64,000 bases of DNA from Psychrobacillus sp. FSL K6-2836 (lineage in GTDB: Bacteria > Bacillota > Bacilli > Bacillales_A > Planococcaceae). Position 1 is the stretch's first letter. Each line of letters begins with the position of its first letter. The translations under genes and the position numbers were made by a program. Positions 24,704 through 32,785 of the stretch are shown here, one piece after another. Where the stretch lies: the NCBI RefSeq assembly GCF_038003085.1, contig NZ_JBBOOM010000001.1:2914001-2978000 (forward strand). The letters run 5' to 3'. The notes under the pieces were generated by a model. That model made no database searches. It saw only the letters and a program-made list of their open reading frames with translations, and was not told the DNA's origin.

Positions 24704-27058
24704 TTGTTTTTAAGAATTGTGAAAAACGATTTCATTAAGAATAAGTTTTTAACTGTGTCCATATTTGTGTTTATCACTATGTCCGTTATTATGGCGGCCA
24801 GTGCCATTAATAATATTGCTAATCTGATTCAGGGGGTGTCAGACTTTCAGGAGAGTGCAGTACCAGCTGACATTACTGTGATGCATGCCGGAGAATATGA
24901 CCAGGCAGACATCGACCATTTCACAGAAGAATACCGAGATCATATATTTATGCAGGAGACGATGGTTCTTCAAAATATAGATGGAAGTGATATTCATTTT
25001 GCTCAAAATCAAACGATGGCTGGAACTATACAGGATATTTCATTTGTTATACAGAATAAGAATATTGATTTTATTTTGGACCTGGATAATGAAAAGTTGG
25101 ATGTAAGGGAAGGTTTCGTTGCGGTTCCCATCTATTTCATGGAACGATGTGATTTAAAAATAGGTGATACGATTACGGTGAAAAGTGGCGGGTATGAGAA
25201 AGAGCTTATCATTTCAGATTATGCAAGAGATTTTGAGATGAACTCTTCCATTACTTCCTCTAAACGGTTTGTGATAAATCAAAATGACTATAATGAAATG
25301 CTTAAAATGCAGGCAGGCGAACTAGAATATCTAATCGAATTCAAGCTGAATGAAAAAGGGGATTCTGCGGTTGTTCAGACTGCCTATAACGAAGCAGGTC
25401 TTCCGGCAAACGGGCCTATAATGGAAGGTAAGATATTTACGATGTTTAATGCCATGTCAGATTTGGCAGTTGCACTTGTTATTATATTTATTAGTATTCT
25501 GCTTATTGTGATTGCTACACTCTGTATCAGACTTACATTTCTGGCAACGTTTGATGAGGATATTAAAGAAATTGGTGTTATGAAAGCAATTGGGATATCC
25601 AAAAGAGATATAAAAAAGGTCTATCTTAACAAATATAGAGTTATCTCAATAGCTGCTGGTATTATCGGTTATTTACTTTCCTTTGTAGCGGTAAATCTGT
25701 TGAACGGTAATATGAGACTTTATATCTCTTCGGATTTATCTGGAAACTTGAAATATGTACTAACTCTTATAGCACCTTTATTTGTATATTTCATGATTGT
25801 GATGTACAGCAAACAAGTACTGAAACGAATTGATAAGATTTCTGCGGTGGAAGCATTGCGGAAAGATTCTATGGAACATGGAAAGAATCGAAAGTACAGT
25901 TTTCCGCTGCTGAAAAACAAAATTTTCAGCACTAATATTTATATGGGACTAAGGGATGTATGGAAACGATTCAAACTATACAGGCTGCTGTTTGTTATTT
26001 TTATCGTATGTACGTTTATTGCCATACTTCCTGTAAATATCTATAACACGATGAATTCACCGGAATTTTCCACTTACATGGGAATAGGGAAATCCGATAT
26101 GCGAATAGATCTTAGAAGGACTGATCGTATTACAGAAGATTTTAAAAAGCTGCAGGAAGAGCTGAAAAATGATTCGGATATAGAAAAGTATGCTGCTTAT
26201 ATCACAAGTTCCTACCAGGTTAAAAATAGGGAAGGTTCTTGGGACTACAATAATATTGAAACTGGAGATTTTTCCGTATTTCCATTAAATTATCTGGAAG
26301 GAAGAGCACCGGAGGGTAAAGCAGAGATCTCACTTTCCTTTGCCAATGCCGCAAAAGACGGATTAAACAAGAAAGTAGGAGATGATATAACAGTCAAGAT
26401 TGGCGAGGAAGAACAGACTTTAACGGTTACGGGTATTTATCAGGATATTACAAATGGTGGAAAAACAGCAAAGGCCCATACGAGTCTTGGAGTAAATGAA
26501 GAGGCCGTTCTTTGGTATATTGTGAGTTTGGATTTGGCTGATGGTGCTGAAAATCGGGTGAAAATGGACTACTACCAGAATGCTTATAGCACAGCTCAGG
26601 TCAATAATATCAAAGAATATACGCATCAGACACTTGGAAATATCATAGAGCAGATGGGTACCGTAGTGATAGGCGGATTCGCCATCGCGATTATTATAGC
26701 TGTATTAATTACGGCATTATTCCTTCGAATGTTATTATCCAAGGATATGTCTCAGATTGCAATCATGCGAAGTACGGGTCTAACTTCAAAAAATATTAGT
26801 CATCAATATATGGCAGGAACTTTGATGGTCCTGATATTAGGAATCATACTTGGCGTGCTGTTTTCGAATTATTTAGGGGAGTTTCTTGTTAGTATGGCTA
26901 TGTCCTTTATGGGAGCTGCAAAAATTGAATTTGTTCATGTTGTATGGCAGACTTGGCTGCTATGTCCGCTAGCGCTGATTGTAGTAGTTGGCTTTACAAT
27001 ATTTGTGTCCTGTAGGGTAGCCGTAAAAGATGATTTATCTGTCGTTTTAAGAAGTTAG
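24704..27058 (+). CDS. FtsX-domain ABC transporter permease
   Basis: 784 residues from TTG 24704, preceded by GGAGAAAGGAGCGG. The N-terminal membrane helix is at about 18-38, with a periplasmic-type domain 40-240. FtsX segments lie at about 245-390 (with ATFDEDIKEIGVMKAIGISKRDIKK) and 640-775 (with SQIAIMRSTGLTSKNISHQY), and a second extracellular domain covers 430-630. This duplicated FtsX layout is typical of MacB/LolC-like exporters or lipoprotein releasers of Firmicutes. Codon choice looks slightly less AT-biased than its neighbours, a hint of transfer. The substrate is unknown. Confidence 0.88.
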   Translation: MFLRIVKNDFIKNKFLTVSIFVFITMSVIMAASAINNIANLIQGVSDFQESAVPADITVMHAGEYDQADIDHFTEEYRDHIFMQETMVLQNIDGSDIHFAQNQTMAGTIQDISFVIQNKNIDFILDLDNEKLDVREGFVAVPIYFMERCDLKIGDTITVKSGGYEKELIISDYARDFEMNSSITSSKRFVINQNDYNEMLKMQAGELEYLIEFKLNEKGDSAVVQTAYNEAGLPANGPIMEGKIFTMFNAMSDLAVALVIIFISILLIVIATLCIRLTFLATFDEDIKEIGVMKAIGISKRDIKKVYLNKYRVISIAAGIIGYLLSFVAVNLLNGNMRLYISSDLSGNLKYVLTLIAPLFVYFMIVMYSKQVLKRIDKISAVEALRKDSMEHGKNRKYSFPLLKNKIFSTNIYMGLRDVWKRFKLYRLLFVIFIVCTFIAILPVNIYNTMNSPEFSTYMGIGKSDMRIDLRRTDRITEDFKKLQEELKNDSDIEKYAAYITSSYQVKNREGSWDYNNIETGDFSVFPLNYLEGRAPEGKAEISLSFANAAKDGLNKKVGDDITVKIGEEEQTLTVTGIYQDITNGGKTAKAHTSLGVNEEAVLWYIVSLDLADGAENRVKMDYYQNAYSTAQVNNIKEYTHQTLGNIIEQMGTVVIGGFAIAIIIAVLITALFLRMLLSKDMSQIAIMRSTGLTSKNISHQYMAGTLMVLILGIILGVLFSNYLGEFLVSMAMSFMGAAKIEFVHVVWQTWLLCPLALIVVVGFTIFVSCRVAVKDDLSVVLRS

Positions 27059-27087
27059 AAGTGCTGAAAAGACATGGAGGGATATAG

Positions 27088-27855
27088 ATGAGCAATATAA
27101 TAGAAGCAAGAAGTATGAACAAAAAAGTAGAATTAGGAAAAGATAATGAGCTTCATATATTGAAGTATGTAAACCTGGATATAGAAGAAGGTGAATTCGT
27201 GTCAGTTATGGGGCCATCTGGTAGTGGAAAATCAACGCTTTTGTATAATATAAGCGGAATGGATAGAGTTACTTCCGGCAGTGTGAAATTTAAAGACCGT
27301 GAAATCAGCACACTAAAAGAAGAAGAACTTGCAAAGGTTAGACTGGATCACATGGGATTTATCTTTCAGGATATTCATCTATTAAAAAATCTTTCATTGA
27401 TTGACAATGTTATGTTTCCCGCTCTTGTACCAAAGGATGTGGATAAAAATGCAGTGTATCAAAAAGCAAAAAATCTGATGAAGATGACAGGAATTGACAA
27501 GCTTGCAGATCGTACTATCATCCAAGGCTCTGGTGGTCAGTTACAGAGAGTAGCTATCTGCAGATCATTGATAAATAATCCAGATATTATTTTTGGAGAC
27601 GAACCGACCGGAGCATTAGATTCCAAATCGACAAGAGAGATAATGTCTATACTGGCAGAGATTAACAAGGAAGGGACAACTGTCATGCTCGTTACACATG
27701 ATGTGAAGGTGGCAGCAAAAACTGAAAGAATACTATTTATGGTAGATGGAAATCTTGTTGCACAGAAGAAAATGCTAAAATACGATGAGCAGCAAGACGA
27801 TATTAAGCAAAGAGAAGAAAGTATTATGAAATGGTTAGTGGAAAATGGGTTCTAA
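27088..27855 (+). CDS. ABC transporter ATP-binding protein (MacB/LolD-like)
   Basis: 255 residues. Walker A is GPSGSGKSTL, the Q-loop is FIFQDIHLLKN, Walker B is IIFGDEPTGALDS and the H-loop is LVTHDVK. The signature motif reads GSGGQLQR rather than the usual LSGGQ. It follows the permease by 29 bases with GGAGG, so the pair forms one exporter operon. Confidence 0.92.
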   Translation: MSNIIEARSMNKKVELGKDNELHILKYVNLDIEEGEFVSVMGPSGSGKSTLLYNISGMDRVTSGSVKFKDREISTLKEEELAKVRLDHMGFIFQDIHLLKNLSLIDNVMFPALVPKDVDKNAVYQKAKNLMKMTGIDKLADRTIIQGSGGQLQRVAICRSLINNPDIIFGDEPTGALDSKSTREIMSILAEINKEGTTVMLVTHDVKVAAKTERILFMVDGNLVAQKKMLKYDEQQDDIKQREESIMKWLVENGF

Positions 27856-27861
27856 ATTTTA

Positions 27862-27957
27862 TTAAAATGAGTTAAAAGAAATCCTGACTAAATACTACCG
27901 TTCTATAATTAGCTACGAGGAAAAGATATCCCCGTACGAATAATTGCGGCACATGAA
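27862..27957 (+). pseudogene. Decayed duplicate of the 3' end of the regulator at 22502
   Basis: Bases here (AAAATGAGTTAAAAGAAATC, ACTAAATACTACC, GATATCCCCGTACGAATAAT) align with 22944-23047 of the regulator gene, including ACATGAAG at its stop. Stops and indels break the frame. It starts just seven bases after the stop of the ATPase gene, suggesting the exporter genes replaced or inserted into a second regulator copy. Confidence 0.7.
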
Positions 27958-28003
27958 GCAACATCAATGAAACTTATAGGGGCAAGTTGGTTAAATTCAA
28001 TTT

Positions 28004-28049
28004 AGAGATTTCTCCTCATACTAAATGATAAATGAGAGGTCTCTTTTTT
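28004..28049 (+). terminator. Terminator downstream of the exporter operon
   Basis: AGAGATTTCTCCTCAT pairs imperfectly with ATGAGAGGTCTCT, followed by six T. Bases 28050-28179 show no further feature. Confidence 0.7.
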
Positions 28050-28179
28050 ACATTGAAATAGTATATAACCTTGTAAGATCTCCGAAAAGGGAAAAAGTAC
28101 AAGAGATAGTTTTTTATAGAAGGAACTTTCTATCTTTATGTTGAACTACTAATTAAATGAAAAGAATGTAGGTGCGTAG

Positions 28180-28995
28180 ATGAATAACATTATTAAATAC
28201 TACAACAAGTTTGATGAATGGGGGCGACTGGATAGAGAGCCTATCGAGTTTAAAGTGAATTGGCATTATATAAAAAAGTATCTTCCTCTGAATGGGAATA
28301 TTCTAGATAATGGTGCAGGACCAGGGAAATATTCTATGCAACTTGCTAATGAGGGGTATAAGGTTACGCTCACTGATTTAACCCCAAAGCTAGTTGAACT
28401 TGCGAAAACCAAAGCGCATGAACTTAAGATAGAACAAAACTTTAATGGTTTCCATGCGGCTGATGCAAGAGATCTTACTTTACTGAAGGATGAGCAGTTT
28501 GATGCTTCATTAATGCTTGGCCCTTTGTATCACTTACAGGAAGAATCAGATCGGATTAAAGCAGTAGAAGAGTTATATCGAGTTACGAAAAAGGATGGTA
28601 TTGTTTTTGTGGCATTTATGCCGAGAATTAGACATATCTTAACTTCTCTTTTACATCCTGAAAATTGGAAGCCAAATAACGAAATGGATAACATTGAGCA
28701 ATTTGCTCGAACAGGATGCTTTAATCATGGAGATGAAGGGCGATTTACAGGTGCTTATTACTTTAATATAGAAGAAATAAAACCATTCATGGAGTCACAG
28801 GGATTTGAAAGTCTAGCATTAATAGGTTCCAATATAGGTGCCCTCCTGAGCAGTGATGATTGGAGTTACTGGAGAGATAAAGGAGAAAATGAGTTTGCAA
28901 AAGTCATAAAATTACTAACTGAAAAAGCTAGTGATCCTAATGTTTTAGGAATCTCCTCACACTTACTTTATATTGGAAGAAAGATAGATGCTTAA
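28180..28995 (+). CDS. Class I SAM-dependent methyltransferase
   Basis: 271 residues. Motif I is NILDNGAGPGKYSMQLA, the acidic loop is VTLTDLTPKLVELAK, and motif II/III covers FDASLMLGPLYHLQE and LYRVTKKDGIVFVAFM. Cytoplasmic. The fold is clear; the small-molecule or macromolecular substrate is not. Monocistronic. Confidence 0.88.
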   Translation: MNNIIKYYNKFDEWGRLDREPIEFKVNWHYIKKYLPLNGNILDNGAGPGKYSMQLANEGYKVTLTDLTPKLVELAKTKAHELKIEQNFNGFHAADARDLTLLKDEQFDASLMLGPLYHLQEESDRIKAVEELYRVTKKDGIVFVAFMPRIRHILTSLLHPENWKPNNEMDNIEQFARTGCFNHGDEGRFTGAYYFNIEEIKPFMESQGFESLALIGSNIGALLSSDDWSYWRDKGENEFAKVIKLLTEKASDPNVLGISSHLLYIGRKIDA

Positions 28996-29167
28996 TAGAA
29001 TTACAAATATACGATTCCAATTATAAACTTATTTAGTCGGTCGAAATAACTATTCTCTTAGTATAGGTACATTCTAGTCATTATCTGATAATTTACATAA
29101 TATTTATGAAGTGGGGTAAATATTAGTAGATTGCTTATTAAATAATGGTAAGAAAGGGGACTATACT

Positions 29168-29530
29168 TTGCAAATCAAGGGAGAGGTATTGCGTACAGTA
29201 CGAAAAGAACAGAACATGTCACAGGAAGAACTAGCTTTAGAGTTAAAGGTTACAGTCAGCACCATTTCTAACTGGGAACGAAAGGAATACGTCCCAGATG
29301 AACGGTATAATAGACCGATTGCACGAGCCTTAGATGTGAGTGTTTATAAGCTTACTGGAGTTCCATCGAATGTTTCATCAGTAGACGTGAAACCAATAGA
29401 CACTTACGAGGAAGAAAATATTTTACTTGAACGCTTGATGGAATCATTTGAACAATTTGTACAAGATAAAGAGAAGAATATAGGGAATGCAAAACAGGAA
29501 CTTTGGGAAGATGATTGGCGAAATGGCTAA
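29168..29530 (+). CDS. XRE-family helix-turn-helix regulator
   Basis: 120 residues from TTG, with AAAGGGG upstream. A Cro/C1 HTH (residues about 5-60) contains LRTVRKEQNMSQEELALEL and TVSTISNWERKEYVPD. The acidic C-terminal tail (70-120) has no known domain. It stands alone before a terminator and the composite repeat; its target is unknown. Confidence 0.85.
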   Translation: MQIKGEVLRTVRKEQNMSQEELALELKVTVSTISNWERKEYVPDERYNRPIARALDVSVYKLTGVPSNVSSVDVKPIDTYEEENILLERLMESFEQFVQDKEKNIGNAKQELWEDDWRNG

Positions 29531-29581
29531 AGATATCCAGATAACAATTCGAAAAAACAGAAAATTAATATAGAATTGAAG

Positions 29582-29615
29582 AGTTGATGATTATTATTTG
29601 ATCATCAACTTTTTT
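29582..29615 (+). terminator. Terminator of the XRE regulator
   Basis: The 10-bp stem AGTTGATGAT / ATCATCAACT has a 9-nt loop and six T. Confidence 0.9.
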
Positions 29616-29626
29616 ACAGGTTAATT

Positions 29627-30360
29627 ATATAAAAATGTCCTGTGAACACTGGGCTCATTGGACTTTAAAGAAGGATTAAAACAGCTGATTTCCGTTTCAG
29701 GCAAAGAAACAAAGGCTAAGAGCGCACCTCGCGATCGCAACGCCTTCGTGACCAACATCCTGTTGGCCTCCGCAGGGTGAGCGATAATCCATCACCGCCG
29801 CTTGCGCGTTCGCCTAAGATGGCTTATCTGTCTCACTCATCCTGCTAGAGTCGCCACCTTTTACTACAATCAATTCAGTGTGTAGTACCCAACTAGAAGA
29901 ATTAGCATAGCTTATCGCTTAGATGATAAGATTGGTCAAATTTTAAATAGGGACAAAATCATTTGTAATCGCTTATAAATTAGAAATGCTATTATTTGAT
30001 AAGAGATGAAGGAAGTAGAATTTCTATTATACAAGTGGAAGTATAGAGAAATAGTAAGTGTTTACCTTATAAAGAAGCGAAATAGCGAACGAAATTGCAT
30101 TTTCGAGAGCTTTCTCTATGAATAGGAAAGTAGCTTTTCTCTAGTTATCCAAAAATGCACTTACCTGTTTCTAAGAGTTATAAAAGGGCGCGGGACAGAC
30201 TAACGCCATAAGATTACCGAACAAAAGAGATGCTAGTTGGTTGTGACGTCCGTCACAACCAACTAGCATCCCTAAAATTTCACTCGGTAATCATATAGCA
30301 AAAGGTCTGTCCGAAGCCCTTCGAAAACGATAGAAACAGGTTTTGAACTTTAAGGATCTG
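29627..30360 (+). repeat. Composite dispersed repeat, copy A
   Basis: Non-coding block of about 730 bases sharing its left end (TATAAAAATGTCCTGTGAAC), middle and right end (GATAGAAACAGGTTTTGAAC) with blocks at 43527-44025 and 56909-57105. A GC-rich core (29694-29880) begins GATTTCCGTTTCAGG and ends GAGTCGCCACCTTTTACTAC, the inverted MITE-like family. A long nested hairpin occupies 30163-30341. No transposase. Bases 29890-30150 within it are AT-rich with no coding potential. Confidence 0.75.
30163..30341. repeat. Nested multi-arm hairpin inside composite repeat A
   Basis: Four successive stems pair in order. ACCTGTTTCTA (30163-30173) pairs with TAGAAACAGGT (30331-30341). GGACAGAC (30193-30200) pairs with GTCTGTCC (30305-30312). 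ATTACCGA (30213-30220) pairs with TCGGTAAT (30284-30291). The apex is a perfect 20-bp inverted repeat (30229-30248 with 30251-30270). The whole could fold as one long cruciform or RNA hairpin. Confidence 0.85.
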
Positions 30361-30448
30361 GGATTTTCTTGTTCGATTTCTTATTACTTATAAAATAATT
30401 GGAACTACTCTTTAGTTATTTTGTAGATGTAAAAAAAAGGGTGGAAAG

Positions 30449-30529
30449 ATGGATTTCTTAATTAACTTCATCGTAATAACTTTATTAATTTTTCCTTTTA
30501 TAGCTCTTGTTCACGAATCCGGGCACTAA
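30449..30529 (+). pseudogene. Truncated M50-like metallopeptidase relic
   Basis: Twenty-six codons begin with an ATG after GGTGG, encode one hydrophobic segment and end FIALVHESGH followed by a stop. HExGH after a membrane helix is the active-site signature of site-2 (M50) peptidases, so this is the 5' stub of such a gene. A further protein-like stretch (VGPTDGKQLVNLYSK, 30538-30585) may be the other end of the same lost gene. Confidence 0.5.
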
Positions 30530-30606
30530 ATACAATTGTTGGTCCAACAGACGGTAAGCAGCTAGTAAATCTTTATAGTAAATGACTTTTAAATGGAGGT
30601 AAAATT

Positions 30607-31308
30607 ATGAGACAAATAATTGCACTCGGTGGTGGGGGATTCTCTATGGAACCAGATAACCCTTTGTTGGATTTATATATTCTGCAGTCGGCTAGTAAAG
30701 CCACACCAAAAGTCTGTTTTATCCCTACGGCAAGTGGAGATTCAGAGGGGTATATCTCCAGATATTATGACTTTTTTGATAAACAAGATTGTGTGCCTTC
30801 TCATCTTTCATTGTTTAAACCACCAGCTAGAGATTTAGAAAGCTTCCTATTAGATAAAGATATTATTTATGTTGGTGGCGGAAATACGAAAAACTTATTA
30901 GTGTTATGGAAGGCATGGGGAATTGATACTATGCTAAAAAAAGCATGGGAGCAAGGCGTGGTATTGGCTGGAATTAGTGCAGGCTCTATTTGTTGGTTTG
31001 AAGAAGGAGTTACTGATTCTTATGGGGATAGCCTTGAACCAATTTCGTGTCTAGGCTTATTAAGGGGAAGTAACTGTCCTCATTATGATGGAGAATCTGA
31101 TAGGAGACCTGCTTATCAGAATCTAATCGCTACTAATAGTATTAAACCAGGAATCGCAACTGATGACGGTGTTGCCATTCACTATATTGATCAGAAAATA
31201 AATAAAATAGTTAGTTCAAGACCAGCCGCAAAAGCATATAAGATTTCATACGATAATCACTTAGTGGAAACAGAACTAGAAACGGAATACTTAGGTTCAT
31301 ATTATTAA
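30607..31308 (+). CDS. Peptidase E-like (S51) serine hydrolase
   Basis: 233 residues with an AGGTAAA site. The fold is class I glutamine-amidotransferase-like. The nucleophile Ser is in LAGISAGSICWF, preceded by IIYVGGGNTKNLL; the His region is NCPHYDGES and the late motif is ATDDGVAIHY. Peptidase E cleaves N-terminal Asp dipeptides; related proteins such as YgaJ are uncharacterised. Cytoplasmic and monocistronic. Confidence 0.85.
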   Translation: MRQIIALGGGGFSMEPDNPLLDLYILQSASKATPKVCFIPTASGDSEGYISRYYDFFDKQDCVPSHLSLFKPPARDLESFLLDKDIIYVGGGNTKNLLVLWKAWGIDTMLKKAWEQGVVLAGISAGSICWFEEGVTDSYGDSLEPISCLGLLRGSNCPHYDGESDRRPAYQNLIATNSIKPGIATDDGVAIHYIDQKINKIVSSRPAAKAYKISYDNHLVETELETEYLGSYY

Positions 31309-31377
31309 ACAGGGGAAGACTTGTGCTTAGAATTGCAAGCTCACCAGGACCTGATTACATAGTAAAATAGAACTTTC

Positions 31378-31417
31378 AAAGAAGCCAGTAGCATTTGATG
31401 CTTAAGGTTTCTTTTTT
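31378..31417 (+). terminator. Terminator after peptidase E
   Basis: AAAGAAGCC...AGCAT / ATGCT...GGTTTCTT with a T run. Confidence 0.75.
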
Positions 31418-31518
31418 ATTGACATATATAATACGCAATCCACCTTGAATTCTAGCCCAAAACCCTCTTCATCATTCCAAAAGCTAAAAAAGTATAGGTA
31501 ATGATAAAAGAATACAGT

Positions 31519-31534
31519 TGATAGCGCTTTCACA
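31519..31534 (+). promoter_or_regulatory. Catabolite-responsive element (cre) upstream of the sugar transporter
   Basis: TGATAGCGCTTTCA (31519-31532) matches the CcpA-binding consensus TGWAANCGNTNWCA with one mismatch. It overlaps a -35-like TTCACA (31529-31534), which lies 15 bases before TATAAT (31550-31555). CcpA binding would block transcription when better sugars are present. The rest of 31418-31598 shows nothing else. Confidence 0.7.
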
Positions 31535-31598
31535 AAAGTATTCGGAATTTATAATTAAAGAGTAATTACTTTTTAGAAAAAGGGAGAGGGATAAAAGA

Positions 31599-32702
31599 AT
31601 GAAGAAGTTCAAGGGGTTAACTTTTTTAGTTATTTTAATGGTTTTCGCATTAGTAGCCGCGGGATGTAACAATGGCGGAGGCAGTTCGGTAGATGTTGGT
31701 ATCGTCTTGCCAACAAAGGATGAGCCGCGTTGGGTTCAAGATGAACAACGCTTTAAAGATGCTTTAGCAGATTCGGATTATTCTACGGAAATCCTGTTCA
31801 GCCAAGGATCTTCAGCGAAAGAAAAAGAAAATGTAGAAGCATTATTAAATAAAGGGATAAAAGTATTAATCATCACTCCTCATGATGGAGCGGCAGCAGC
31901 TGCAGCGGTAGAAGCAGCGAAAAAAGAGGATGTAACAGTTATAGCATATGACCGTTTAATCACGGATACTGACGCGGTAGATTACTATGTAACTTTTGAT
32001 AGCTTAGCAGTTGGGGCTGCACAAGCTCAGTATTTAGTAGATAATGCAGATGGTTCAGACGTTCCACTTTATTTGTATGCGGGTGCGGCGTCTGATAACA
32101 ATGCATTCTTGTTCTTCGAGGGCGCATGGAAAGTGCTTCAACCGAAAATTGCTGATGGAACTTTCAAAATTGCAAACTCAAGTGAAGCAGAAGCTTTAAA
32201 GGATTCAGCGGATCTATCGCGTGACCAATTAGGTAAAATCATCGGTCAGATTACAACGAACTGGGATGCCAATGATGCTAAAAATAAAGCACAGACACAT
32301 TTAACTGCAGCTAGTGACGATTTAAAAGGAAATGTTTCAATTCTTGCACCAAATGATGGAACTGCGCGTTCTATCGCAGATGTATTTGCTTCTGACAGCG
32401 CAATTACTAAATACTTTGTAACTGGGCAAGATGCAGAAAAAGCATCGATTCAATATATTATAGATGAACAACAATCGATGACTGTTTTCAAGGATGTTCG
32501 TACATTAGTAAAAGATGCTATGGGTATGGCAGTAGAAGTGTTAGATGGTAATACACCAGAAACAACAGGTTCTTACGACAATGGGTCAGTTGAAGTAAAA
32601 GCAAAACAAACAGATGTAATCGTAGTTGATAAAGAAAATGTTAAAGCAGAGCTTATCGACTCTGAGTATTACGAGGCAAGCGAATTCACTGGTTTAGAGT
32701 AA
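31599..32702 (+). CDS. Sugar ABC transporter substrate-binding lipoprotein (ChvE/XylF-like)
   Basis: 367 residues. Signal peptide and lipobox VAAGC give a membrane-anchored lipoprotein. It has the periplasmic-binding-protein type 1 fold with VDVGIVLPTKDEPRWVQDE, VLIITPHDGAAAAAAVEAA, VIAYDRLI and YFVTGQDAEKASIQYI, close to the multiple-monosaccharide (ChvE) subfamily. First gene of the transporter operon, preceded by AGGGAGAGGG and the cre box. The exact sugar is not readable. Confidence 0.92.
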   Translation: MKKFKGLTFLVILMVFALVAAGCNNGGGSSVDVGIVLPTKDEPRWVQDEQRFKDALADSDYSTEILFSQGSSAKEKENVEALLNKGIKVLIITPHDGAAAAAAVEAAKKEDVTVIAYDRLITDTDAVDYYVTFDSLAVGAAQAQYLVDNADGSDVPLYLYAGAASDNNAFLFFEGAWKVLQPKIADGTFKIANSSEAEALKDSADLSRDQLGKIIGQITTNWDANDAKNKAQTHLTAASDDLKGNVSILAPNDGTARSIADVFASDSAITKYFVTGQDAEKASIQYIIDEQQSMTVFKDVRTLVKDAMGMAVEVLDGNTPETTGSYDNGSVEVKAKQTDVIVVDKENVKAELIDSEYYEASEFTGLE

Positions 32703-32785
32703 ACATCTGAAAAGGAAGAATAGTGATAGATTCATCTATCACTATTTCTCCATTTTTATTTGTTTTAGTAAGGGGAGGCAATAGT

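Noticed and set aside
29627-30360. Insertion sequence at the composite repeats
   Set aside because: No transposase frame, no clear target duplication; only shared ends and hairpins are seen.
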